Assembly (NCBI GenBank): GCA_025966215.1
Contig: JAOPVM010000241.1
Span: 1 to 8,988 of the forward strand
Source: Klenkia sp.
Lineage (GTDB): Bacteria > Actinomycetota > Actinomycetes > Mycobacteriales > Geodermatophilaceae
Length of the DNA: 8,988 nt
Direction: 5' to 3'
Below are positions 1-6,429 of this stretch, one piece after another. The notes under the pieces are model-generated. The model did no database searches. It had not been told where the DNA came from and saw nothing but the letters and a program-made list of their open reading frames with translations. The position numbers and the translations under genes are program-made. How positions within the stretch are numbered: position 1 is the stretch's first letter; each line of letters begins with the position of its first letter.

Positions 1-1239
1 TCAGACCCGCTCGACGAGCATCGAGACGCCCTGGCCGACGCCGACGCACAGCGTGGCCAGCCCGCGGCGGCCGTCTTCGCGTTCCAGCCGGCCGAGCAGG
101 GTGACCAGCAGTCGTGCGCCGGAGCAGCCCAGTGGGTGGCCCAGGGCGATGGCGCCGCCGTCGGCGTTGACGATCTCCTCGTCGATGCCCAGTCGGCGCA
201 GCACTCCGAGGGACTGGGCGGCGAAGGCCTCGTTGAGCTCGACGGCGTCGAGGTCGGCGATGGTCCAGCCGGCCTTGGCCAGTGCCTTCTCCGTGGAGGG
301 CACCGGGCCCAGGCCCATCACGTTGGGGGCCACGCCGGCTGAGGCGGAGACGACGATGCGGGCCCGGGGGGTGAGCCCGTGCCGCTGGACGGCCTCGCCG
401 CTGGCCAGCACCAGGGCCGCGGCGCCGTCCGACAGGGGGGAGCTGTTGCCGGCGGTGACGATGCCGCCCGTCCGGAAGACCGGTTTGAGCTTTCCGAGGG
501 ACTCCAGCGAGGAGCCCGGGCGGGGGCCCTCGTCGCGGGTGACGGTGGTGGTCTCCTTCTTGCCGGGGACGTCGACGGGCACGATCTCGGCGTCGAACCG
601 GCCGGCGTCCTGTGCTGCCAGGGCGCGGGCGTGGCTGCGGACGGCGAAGGCGTCGCACTCGTCGCGGGTGAGCCCGTCCAGCGCGGCGATCTCCTCGGCG
701 GTCTCGCCCATGGTCAGGGTGATCTTGCGGGTGGTGGGGTCTTGGGGGTGGGTGACGGCGCGGTCGTGCGCGGCGAAGGTGGGGTTGGTGAACCGCCAGC
801 CCAGCGAGGTGTCCACGACCTCGCCGGGGCGGGCCCAGGGGGTGCCGGGCTTGGCCATGACCCAGGGGGCGCGGGTCATCGACTCGACGCCGCCGGCGAT
901 GGCCAGGTCGATCTCCCCGGCCCGGATGGAGGCCGCGGCCGAGGCGGTGGCGGTCAGTCCCGAGGCGCACAGCCGGTTGGTGGTGTAGCCGGGCACGGTG
1001 TCGGGCAGCCCGGCCAGCAGCACCGCCATCCGGGCCACGTCGCGGTTGTCCTCACCGGACTGGTTGGCCGCACCGAGCACGACCTCCTCGATGAACTCCG
1101 CCGGCGCCCCGGAGCGGCGCAGCGCCTCCCCGACGACGAGGGCGGCCAGGTCGTCGGGCCGGACCCCGGACAGGGCACCGCCGTACTTGCCCTGGGGCGT
1201 GCGCGCCCCGCTGACCAGGTAGACCTCGGTGGACGGCAT
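1..1239 (-). CDS. Thiolase (acetyl-CoA C-acyltransferase), beta-ketoadipyl-CoA thiolase-like
   Basis: A complete 412-residue thiolase. Such enzymes condense or cleave 3-ketoacyl-CoA with CoA in the cytosol. The nucleophilic Cys is C91 in NRLCASG. The other catalytic elements are NEAFAAQ (336-342), H368 in GHPLGCSGAR and C398 in CVGVGQG. Length fits the 390-410 residues usual for the family. The N-terminal RTPQGKYGGALSGVRPDDLA, the GEDNRDVARM and GWRF stretches and the end CVGVGQGVSMLVERV recall PcaF/PaaJ beta-ketoadipyl-CoA thiolases of aromatic degradation more than biosynthetic acetoacetyl-CoA thiolases. Substrate cannot be settled by reading, and no pca or paa neighbour is visible. An upstream in-frame start would add 31 residues, but the ATG at 1239 is chosen: GAGGAG (1250-1245) lies five bases before it and family homology begins there. 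It is divergent from furA; anything downstream lies outside the window. Confidence 0.93.
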   Translation of the reverse strand: MPSTEVYLVSGARTPQGKYGGALSGVRPDDLAALVVGEALRRSGAPAEFIEEVVLGAANQSGEDNRDVARMAVLLAGLPDTVPGYTTNRLCASGLTATASAAASIRAGEIDLAIAGGVESMTRAPWVMAKPGTPWARPGEVVDTSLGWRFTNPTFAAHDRAVTHPQDPTTRKITLTMGETAEEIAALDGLTRDECDAFAVRSHARALAAQDAGRFDAEIVPVDVPGKKETTTVTRDEGPRPGSSLESLGKLKPVFRTGGIVTAGNSSPLSDGAAALVLASGEAVQRHGLTPRARIVVSASAGVAPNVMGLGPVPSTEKALAKAGWTIADLDAVELNEAFAAQSLGVLRRLGIDEEIVNADGGAIALGHPLGCSGARLLVTLLGRLEREDGRRGLATLCVGVGQGVSMLVERV

Positions 1240-1332
1240 CGTCACTCCTCGCTGCTGGGACGCCCGGTGGAGACCGACCGGACGGTCAGGAGAGCCCGGG
1301 GCAACCCTCGCCCACGGCGTGGGGCAGGGCAA

Positions 1333-1363
1333 GTCCCCGCTCCCGACCAGCGGGAGCGGGGAC
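1333..1363. repeat. GC-rich inverted repeat (hairpin 1) in the divergent intergenic region
   Basis: A perfect 13-bp inverted repeat: left arm 1333-1345 (gtccccgctcccg), loop 1346-1350, right arm 1351-1363. No gene ends here on either strand, so it is not an obvious terminator, and no T-run follows. Read on the minus strand it would sit in the 5' leader of the thiolase mRNA, about 95 bases before the start codon. Role unknown. Confidence 0.75.
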
Positions 1364-1371
1364 GGCGGGCG

Positions 1372-1398
1372 CTCCGGTGACCTGCCCCGTCACCGGAG
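1372..1398. repeat. GC-rich inverted repeat (hairpin 2) in the divergent intergenic region
   Basis: A perfect 10-bp inverted repeat: left arm 1372-1381 (ctccggtgac), loop 1382-1388, right arm 1389-1398. It lies eight bases from hairpin 1, so a minus-strand transcript would carry two stable hairpins in tandem. It has no T-tract and no adjacent gene end. It could be a structured leader, an insulator between divergent promoters, or the remains of a lost gene's terminator. Confidence 0.7.
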
Positions 1399-1425
1399 GA
1401 CCCCGGTCGGTGCCCCGTGGGCGAC

Positions 1426-1454
1426 ACCGTGACGAGGGTCGACGTGGCTGTCAA
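1426..1454 (-). promoter_or_regulatory. Candidate promoter for the thiolase
   Basis: On the minus strand a consensus -35 hexamer TTGACA (1454-1449) is followed after 17 bases by CACGGT (1431-1426), a weak match to the actinobacterial TANNNT -10. Transcription would start near 1419, giving a leader of about 180 bases that contains both hairpins. The -35 is convincing, the -10 is poor, and a different promoter closer to the gene remains possible. Confidence 0.4.
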
Positions 1455-1467
1455 CGTGGGGCGACGT
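1438..1467. repeat. Short direct repeats around the thiolase -35
   Basis: GTCGACGTGG (1438-1447) and GTCAACGTGG (1450-1459) match at nine of ten positions with a 12-base period. A weaker third copy, GGCGACGT (1460-1467), follows. The second copy overlaps the candidate thiolase -35. Spaced repeats of this kind can be a regulator binding site, but in DNA this rich in GAC/GTC words chance is a real alternative. Confidence 0.35.
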
Positions 1468-1479
1468 TCCCGGGCGCTT

Positions 1480-1517
1480 TACTTGACTCATTCCAGAACA
1501 GACTCCATGCTCAGGGG
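1480..1517 (+). promoter_or_regulatory. furA promoter and probable FurA operator, leaderless start
   Basis: An AT-rich island in GC-rich DNA lies directly before furA and contains TTGACTCATTCCAGAA (1483-1498). TTGACT (1483-1488) serves as -35; 17 bases later CATGCT (1506-1511) is a passable -10. Counting from that -10 puts +1 at about 1518, the G of the furA GTG codon, so the mRNA would be leaderless. That agrees with the lack of a properly spaced Shine-Dalgarno sequence: the only purine run abuts the GTG. Actinobacterial FurA/CatR proteins are known to bind AT-rich sites just upstream of their own gene and repress it, relieved by peroxide. Operator position is inferred from this precedent. 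Confidence 0.65.
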
Positions 1518-2000
1518 GTGCCCACACCGTCGGACCTCGAGCAGGAGCTGCGTTCGGCAGCCCTGCGCGTGACCCGACCGCGGTTGGCCGTGCTCGGCGT
1601 CGTCCGCGCGCACCCGCACGCGACCACCGACACCGTGCTGCGTCAGGTCCGCGAGCAGCTGCCCGAGGTCTCCCACCAGGCCGTCTACGACGTGCTGCGG
1701 GCGCTGACGTCGTCCGGGCTGGTCCGCCGGATCGAGCCCTCGGGCTCGGTCGCCCGCTACGAGGCGCGCGTGGGGGACAACCACCACCACCTGGTCTGCC
1801 GTTCCTGCGGGGTGGTCGTCGACGTCGACTGTGCGATCGGCGCGGCCCCCTGCCTGACCCCGTCCGCGGACCGCGGCTTCGTCGTCGACGAGGCCGAGGT
1901 CATCTACTGGGGGCGGTGCCGCGACTGCGCGGCAGCACCGGCCGCCCCGCCCACCGCCGACCGTCCCGTCGCGATCCCCGCAGAGAGAGGCACTCCGTGA
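1518..2000 (+). CDS. furA: FurA, PerR-like Fur-family repressor of katG
   Basis: A 160-residue Fur-family metalloregulator closely resembling mycobacterial FurA, which represses furA-katG and loses DNA binding on oxidation. The N-terminal winged helix-turn-helix includes [10 protein letters not shown] (17-26) and recognition helix [13 protein letters not shown] (51-63). The dimerisation and metal-binding half has [13 protein letters not shown] (87-99), with H89-H91 as likely regulatory-metal ligands. CRSC (C94, C97) and CRDC (C134, C137) make the usual four-Cys structural zinc site. EAEVIYWG (125-132) is typical of the FurA subgroup. The reading frame is open further upstream (to 1377), but the GTG at 1518 is chosen because homology begins there and the predicted transcription start coincides with it. 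The C-terminus is a roughly 20-residue Ala/Pro-rich tail. Its stop overlaps the katG start, so the two are co-transcribed and probably translationally coupled. Confidence 0.93.
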   Translation: MPTPSDLEQELRSAALRVTRPRLAVLGVVRAHPHATTDTVLRQVREQLPEVSHQAVYDVLRALTSSGLVRRIEPSGSVARYEARVGDNHHHLVCRSCGVVVDVDCAIGAAPCLTPSADRGFVVDEAEVIYWGRCRDCAAAPAAPPTADRPVAIPAERGTP

Positions 2001-4258
2001 CCGAGTACGACAAGTCCGACGTCGCCACCGACGACTACGACAAGACCGAGGTCGCCAAGACCGAGACCGCCAGCACCAGCGAGAGCGAGAACCCGGCCAT
2101 CAAGGCGCCGGAGCCGGTCCACGGCGGGCGCCCCCGCTCCGTGCAGGACTGGTGGCCCAACCAGGTCGACCTCCGGGTGCTCGACCGCTCCACTCCCGAC
2201 GCCGACCCGCTGGGCGCGGACTTCGACTACGCCACCGAGTTCGCCAAGGTCGACGTGGAGGAGCTCAAGCGCGACCTCGTGCAGGTCATGCGCACCTCGC
2301 AGGACTGGTGGCCCGCCGACTGGGGTCACTACGGCCCGTTGTTCATCCGGATGTCCTGGCACGCCGCCGGCACCTACCGCAGCGCCGACGGCCGCGGTGG
2401 TGGTGGCGAGGGCGGGCAGCGCTTCGCCCCGCTCAACAGCTGGCCGGACAACGCCAACCTGGACAAGGCCCGCCGCCTGCTGCTGCCGATCAAGCAGAAG
2501 TACGGCCGCAAGATCTCCTGGGCCGACCTGCTCGTGCTCGCCGGCAACGTGGCGCACGACGACATGGGCCTGCCGACCTTCGGCTTCGCCTTCGGCCGCA
2601 AGGACTCCTGGCAGCCCTCCGAGGTCTTCTGGGGCCCCGAGGACACCTGGCTCGGCGACGAGCGCTACGCCGACGGCGCCCCGCTCGACCTGGAGGACGG
2701 CCACCTCGCCGCGGTGACCATGGGCCTGATCTACGTCAACCCCGAGGGCCCGCAGGGCAAGCCGGACCCGATGGGCTCCGCCCACGACATCCGGGTCACC
2801 TTCAGCCGGATGGGCATGAACGACGAGGAGACCGTCGCGCTCGTCGCCGGCGGCCACACCTTCGGCAAGACCCACGGCGCCGGCAACCCCGACCTGGTCG
2901 GCCCCGAGCCCTCCGGGTGCCCCGTGCACGGCAACGGCCTGGGCTGGATCAGCCAGTACGGCACCGGCAAGGGCGCCGACACCATCACCAGCGGCCTCGA
3001 GGGCGCCTGGACCCCCACCCCGACGCAGTGGGACAACACCTACTTCGAGATGCTCTTCAGCTACGACTGGGAGAAGACCGTCAGCCCGGCCGGCGCCAAG
3101 CAGTGGGGGCCGACCAACCCCGAGGCGCAGGAGCTCGTGCCCGACGCCCACATCGAGGGCAAGCGCAACGCCCCGATGATGAGCACCGCGGACATGGCCC
3201 TGGTCGTCGACCCCGGCTTCCGGGAGATCTCGCGGAACTTCTACGAGAACCCCGAGTACTTCGCCGACGTCTACGCCCGCGCCTGGTTCAAGCTGCTGCA
3301 CCGCGACATGGGCCCCCGGAGCCGCTACCTGGGCCCGGACGTCCCGGCCGAGGAGCTCCTCTGGCAGGACCCGGTGCCGGCCGTCGACCACGAGCTCGTG
3401 GGCGAGGCCGAGATCGCCGACCTGAAGCAGCGGCTGCTGGCCGCCGGCCCGACGGTCCCCCAGCTGGCGCACACCGCCTGGTCGGCCGCGGCGTCCTACC
3501 GCGACACCGACAAGCGCGGTGGCGCCAACGGCGGGCGCATCCGGCTCGAGCCGCAGATCGGCTGGGCGGTCAACGCCGGCGTCGCCGACGTGCTGCCGGC
3601 CATCGAGCGGGTCAAGGCCGAGTTCGAGGCCGAGACCGGCAAGCGGGTCTCCTTCGCCGACCTCGTCGTGCTCGCCGGCACCGCCGCGGTGGAGAAGGCC
3701 TCGGCCGACGCCGGGGTGCCGGTGACCGTGGGCTTCACCCCCGGGCGCACCGACGCCTCCCAGGAGCAGACCGACCCGGAGAACTTCCGGTGGCTCGAGC
3801 CCAAGGCAGACGGCTTCCGCAGCTACCTCCTGCCGGGCAGCAAGCTGCAGCCCGAGCAGCTGCTGGTGGACAAGGCCTTCAACCTGGCCCTGAACGCGCG
3901 GGAGATGACGGTGCTGATCGGTGGGCTCCGGGTGCTCGGTGCCAACACCGGCGGGGCGAACCACGGCGTGTTCACCGACCGGGTGGGCGTCCTGTCCCAG
4001 GACTTCTTCCGCACCGTGCTCGACCTGGGCGTCACGTGGCGGACGTCGCAGGACCACGAGGGCGTCTACGAGGGCGTGGACGCCGAGGGCACCGTGGTGC
4101 GCACGGCCACCGCTGCCGACCTGGTGTTCAACTCCAACGCCGTCCTGCGTGGCATCGTCGAGGTCTACTCCTCCGACGACACGGCCGAGAAGTTCGCCCA
4201 GGACTTCGCCGCCGCCTGGACCAAGGTCATGGAGCTGGACCGCTTCGAGGTGAAGTGA
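1997..4258 (+). CDS. katG: KatG, bifunctional catalase-peroxidase
   Basis: A 753-residue haem catalase-peroxidase (class I peroxidase fold, duplicated), within the family's usual 720-760 residues. It disproportionates hydrogen peroxide and has broad peroxidase activity in the cytosol. The distal triad is R118, W121, H122 in [11 protein letters not shown]; the proximal haem ligand is H287 in [10 protein letters not shown], with W338 and probably D399 completing the proximal side. The Met-Tyr-Trp cross-link needed for catalase activity can form from W121, Y246 (IYVNPEGP) and M272. The mobile arginine is likely R436 in HRDMGP. S332 aligns with Ser315 of M. tuberculosis KatG, the isoniazid-resistance site. 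The haem-less C-terminal domain runs from about 450. The GTG start overlaps the furA stop (GTGA) and is preceded at six bases by AGAGAGG. The acidic N-terminus has a degenerate 10-residue repeat. Confidence 0.97.
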   Translation: MTEYDKSDVATDDYDKTEVAKTETASTSESENPAIKAPEPVHGGRPRSVQDWWPNQVDLRVLDRSTPDADPLGADFDYATEFAKVDVEELKRDLVQVMRTSQDWWPADWGHYGPLFIRMSWHAAGTYRSADGRGGGGEGGQRFAPLNSWPDNANLDKARRLLLPIKQKYGRKISWADLLVLAGNVAHDDMGLPTFGFAFGRKDSWQPSEVFWGPEDTWLGDERYADGAPLDLEDGHLAAVTMGLIYVNPEGPQGKPDPMGSAHDIRVTFSRMGMNDEETVALVAGGHTFGKTHGAGNPDLVGPEPSGCPVHGNGLGWISQYGTGKGADTITSGLEGAWTPTPTQWDNTYFEMLFSYDWEKTVSPAGAKQWGPTNPEAQELVPDAHIEGKRNAPMMSTADMALVVDPGFREISRNFYENPEYFADVYARAWFKLLHRDMGPRSRYLGPDVPAEELLWQDPVPAVDHELVGEAEIADLKQRLLAAGPTVPQLAHTAWSAAASYRDTDKRGGANGGRIRLEPQIGWAVNAGVADVLPAIERVKAEFEAETGKRVSFADLVVLAGTAAVEKASADAGVPVTVGFTPGRTDASQEQTDPENFRWLEPKADGFRSYLLPGSKLQPEQLLVDKAFNLALNAREMTVLIGGLRVLGANTGGANHGVFTDRVGVLSQDFFRTVLDLGVTWRTSQDHEGVYEGVDAEGTVVRTATAADLVFNSNAVLRGIVEVYSSDDTAEKFAQDFAAAWTKVMELDRFEVK

Positions 4259-4273
4259 CCTGACCCAGGTGTG

Positions 4274-4315
4274 ACACCGGAGGCCCCCGTGCGGACGCAC
4301 GGGGGCCTCCGGTGT
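4274..4315 (+). terminator. Hairpin terminator of furA-katG
   Basis: A perfect 19-bp inverted repeat, left arm 4274-4292 and right arm 4297-4315, with the four-base loop ggac. It begins 15 bases after the katG stop. No T-run follows, as is common in high-GC actinobacteria, so termination may rely on the stem alone or be less than complete. It separates furA-katG from the iron operon. Confidence 0.85.
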
Positions 4316-4338
4316 TCTCGGGAACCCACGGAGACCCC

Positions 4339-4381
4339 TGTACGTTCGGCGCGCAGCCTGCCTAAGGTATGCCTGCCCTCA
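4339..4381 (+). promoter_or_regulatory. efeUOB promoter region with a DtxR/IdeR iron box
   Basis: The 19-mer taaggtatgcctgccctca (4363-4381) matches the DtxR/IdeR consensus TWAGGTWAGSCTWACCTWA at 15 of 19 positions; the left half is nearly perfect. DtxR-family repressors bind such boxes with ferrous iron, so the operon would be off when iron is plentiful. The first six bases, TAAGGT, also fit the actinobacterial -10 (TANNNT). TGTACG (4339-4344), 18 bases upstream, is a weak -35. A box over the -10 is the usual arrangement for iron repression. The operator is assigned by consensus match only. Confidence 0.6.
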
Positions 4382-4421
4382 GTCATCGGACCGGGGGCGT
4401 CGTCGTGCCAGGAGGTGTCCC

Positions 4422-5291
4422 GTGGGCCAGGTGTTCTTCCCCAGCTACCTGATCGGCCTGCGTGAGGGCCTCGAGATGGTGCTCATCGTCAGCGTGCTCG
4501 TCGCCTACCTGGTCAAGACCGACCGCCGGCGGCACCTGCTGCCGGTCTGGGGCGGCGTCGCGGCCGCGGTCGTGCTGTCGGTCGGGTTCGGCGCGGCGCT
4601 GTCCTACGTGTCCACCACCGTGCTCGGCGGCCCCGGCCAGGAGCTCTTCGACGCGATCACCTCGGTCATCGCCGTCGCGCTGGTCACCTGGATGGTCTTC
4701 TGGATGCGGCGCACCGCCCGGAGGCTCTCCGGGGAGCTGCGCGGCAAGCTCGACGACGCCGTCGGGCTCGGGCTGGGCGCCGTCGTCGGCATCGCCTTCG
4801 CCTCCGTCGTCCGGGAGGGCCTGGAGACGACGCTGCTGTTCTTCGCCTCCGCCCAGGGCGCGGTGAGCGCGACCCCGCTGATCGGGCTGCTCGCCGGCCT
4901 GGCCACCGCCGTCGTCCTCGGCGTCGCGCTGTACGCCGGGGCCGTCCGGATCGACCTGTCCCGCTTCTTCACCGTCTCCGGCGTGCTGCTGGTCTTCATC
5001 GCCGCCGGGATCTTCAAGTACGGCGTGCACGACTTCCAGGAGGCCGGCGTGCTGCCCGGCCTCACCACCCACGCCTACGACGCGTCGGGCTGGCTGGACC
5101 CCGGCAGCTGGTACGGCGCGGTCCTGGACGGCGTCTTCCACGTCTCGGCGCAGCCCACGGTGCTGGAGATGGTCGCCTACGTGGCCTACCTCGTGCCGGT
5201 GCTCGTCCTGTTCCTCCTGCCCGGCCGCTCGGCCCGTCAGGCACCCCGCACCACCACCACGGAGCCCCAGCATGTCGACGCCCCTGCGTAA
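4422..5291 (+). CDS. efeU: EfeU, FTR1-family iron permease
   Basis: A 289-residue membrane permease of the Ftr1/EfeU family, which carries ferric iron across the cytoplasmic membrane in partnership with EfeO and EfeB. It has both signature REGLE motifs, at 14-18 and 131-135, each inside a hydrophobic helix; their glutamates are the iron-pathway residues in this family. About seven membrane segments can be read, roughly 8-30, 42-62, 76-95, 115-140, 152-173, 183-200 and 249-267. The short Thr/Pro-rich tail is probably cytoplasmic or disordered. The GTG start has an excellent AGGAGG (4410-4415) six bases upstream. It is the first gene of efeUOB, and its last 20 bases overlap the start of efeO, implying translational coupling. 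Length and motifs indicate an intact gene, unlike the frameshifted efeU of E. coli K-12. Confidence 0.95.
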   Translation: MGQVFFPSYLIGLREGLEMVLIVSVLVAYLVKTDRRRHLLPVWGGVAAAVVLSVGFGAALSYVSTTVLGGPGQELFDAITSVIAVALVTWMVFWMRRTARRLSGELRGKLDDAVGLGLGAVVGIAFASVVREGLETTLLFFASAQGAVSATPLIGLLAGLATAVVLGVALYAGAVRIDLSRFFTVSGVLLVFIAAGIFKYGVHDFQEAGVLPGLTTHAYDASGWLDPGSWYGAVLDGVFHVSAQPTVLEMVAYVAYLVPVLVLFLLPGRSARQAPRTTTTEPQHVDAPA

Positions 5292-6417
5292 CGCCCTCGC
5301 CGCGACCTCCCTCGCCGCGGTCACCCTGCTCGCGGCCTGCGGCGGCGGCACCAGCTCCTCGGCGGGCGGGTCGGGCGAGGCCTCCGACGACATCGCGGTC
5401 GCCGCCGGCGACGACACCTGCGACGTCGCGGCCAGCGAGCTCGAGGCCGGCACCCACCAGTTCACCGTGACCAACTCCGGCAGCAAGGTCACCGAGTTCT
5501 ACGTCTACGCCGAGGGCGACCGGGTGATGGCCGAGGTGGAGAACATCGCCCCCGGGGTGGCTCGTGACCTGCTCGTCGAGCTCCCCGCCGGGGACTACGA
5601 GACCGTCTGCAAGCCCGGCATGGTCGGCGACGGCATCCGCAACGACCTGACCGTCTCCGGTGAGGCCGTCACGCTGTCCGAGGACGAGAACCTCCAGCAG
5701 GCCGGGGTGGACTACCAGCGCTACGTGCAGAGCCAGACCGGCGCCCTGCTGGAGCAGACCACCGCCTTCACCGACGCCGTCAAGGCCGGGGACGTCCCGA
5801 CCGCCCAGGCGCTGTTCCCGATCGCGCGCACCTACTGGGAGCGGATCGAGCCGGTCGCGGAGAGCTTCGGCGACCTGGACCCGCTGATCGACGGCCGCGA
5901 GGGCGACCAGGCCGAGGGCGAGGACTTCACCGGGTTCCACCGCATCGAGCAGGCGCTGTGGGAGACCGGCGACGTCTCGGACATGGGCCCCTACGCCGAT
6001 GACCTGCTGGCCGACGTGCAGGAGATCGTCGCCCGGGCCAACGAGGTCACCCTGGACCCGCTGCAGCTGGCCAACGGCGCCAAGGCCCTGCTCGACGAGA
6101 TCGCCACCGGCAAGATCACCGGCGAGGAGGACCGCTACTCGCACACCGACCTGTGGGACTTCGCGGCCAACCTGGAGGGTTCCGAGGCCGCCGTCCAGGC
6201 GCTGCGGCCCTTCCTGGAGGAGGCCGACCCCGACCTGGTGGCCGAGATCGACGAACGCTTCGCCGCCACCGAGGCCGAGCTCGAGCAGTACCGTGTGGGA
6301 GACGGATGGGCCCTGCACGACACGCTCGCCGAGGACCAGCTCCGCGGGCTGAGCGACAGCATCACCGCGCTGAGCGAGTCGGTGAGCCAGGTGGCCGCCG
6401 TCGTCGCCGACCAGTAG
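5272..6417 (+). CDS. efeO: EfeO, iron-binding lipoprotein with cupredoxin and M75 imelysin domains
   Basis: A 381-residue extracytoplasmic component of the EfeUOB system, full length for the family. It starts with a lipoprotein signal: MSTPLRN, a hydrophobic core and lipobox LAAC with C23 as the lipidated residue, so it should be anchored to the outer face of the membrane. A Ser/Gly linker leads to an N-terminal cupredoxin-like domain (about 40-135) with candidate metal ligands C50, C113 and M117 (CKPGM). The C-terminal M75/imelysin domain (about 140-378) has the HxxE motif at H223-E226 (GFHRIEQALW), thought to bind iron. EfeO is believed to bind extracellular iron and pass it to EfeU. The ATG at 5272 has GGAG seven bases upstream, inside the end of efeU. 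It is followed after 12 bases by efeB in the same reading frame. Confidence 0.95.
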   Translation: MSTPLRNALAATSLAAVTLLAACGGGTSSSAGGSGEASDDIAVAAGDDTCDVAASELEAGTHQFTVTNSGSKVTEFYVYAEGDRVMAEVENIAPGVARDLLVELPAGDYETVCKPGMVGDGIRNDLTVSGEAVTLSEDENLQQAGVDYQRYVQSQTGALLEQTTAFTDAVKAGDVPTAQALFPIARTYWERIEPVAESFGDLDPLIDGREGDQAEGEDFTGFHRIEQALWETGDVSDMGPYADDLLADVQEIVARANEVTLDPLQLANGAKALLDEIATGKITGEEDRYSHTDLWDFAANLEGSEAAVQALRPFLEEADPDLVAEIDERFAATEAELEQYRVGDGWALHDTLAEDQLRGLSDSITALSESVSQVAAVVADQ

Positions 6418-6429
6418 GGAGTCCTGGAG

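Noticed and set aside
1240..1332. An extended N-terminus for the thiolase from an upstream ATG at 1332
   Set aside because: The added 31 residues are not thiolase-like, and the ATG at 1239 has GAGGAG at five bases.
379..1380. Plus-strand open frames (333 and 311 codons) opposite the thiolase
   Set aside because: Their products are low-complexity shadows; the minus-strand thiolase has all active-site motifs and a good ribosome binding site.
1377..1517. An extended N-terminus for FurA from an ATG at 1377
   Set aside because: The extra 47 residues do not resemble a Fur protein. They would be translated through a hairpin and through the furA promoter/operator.
2152..4263. A 703-codon plus-strand frame inside katG
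   Set aside because: An Arg/Pro/Ala/Gly-rich out-of-frame shadow of katG; katG itself carries all catalytic residues in its own frame.
1904..4300. A 798-codon open frame on the minus strand opposite katG
   Set aside because: It mirrors katG codons. Its protein is a low-complexity mix of Gly, Val, Leu, His and Arg with no family motif, as expected antisense to a high-GC gene whose third codon positions are nearly all G or C.
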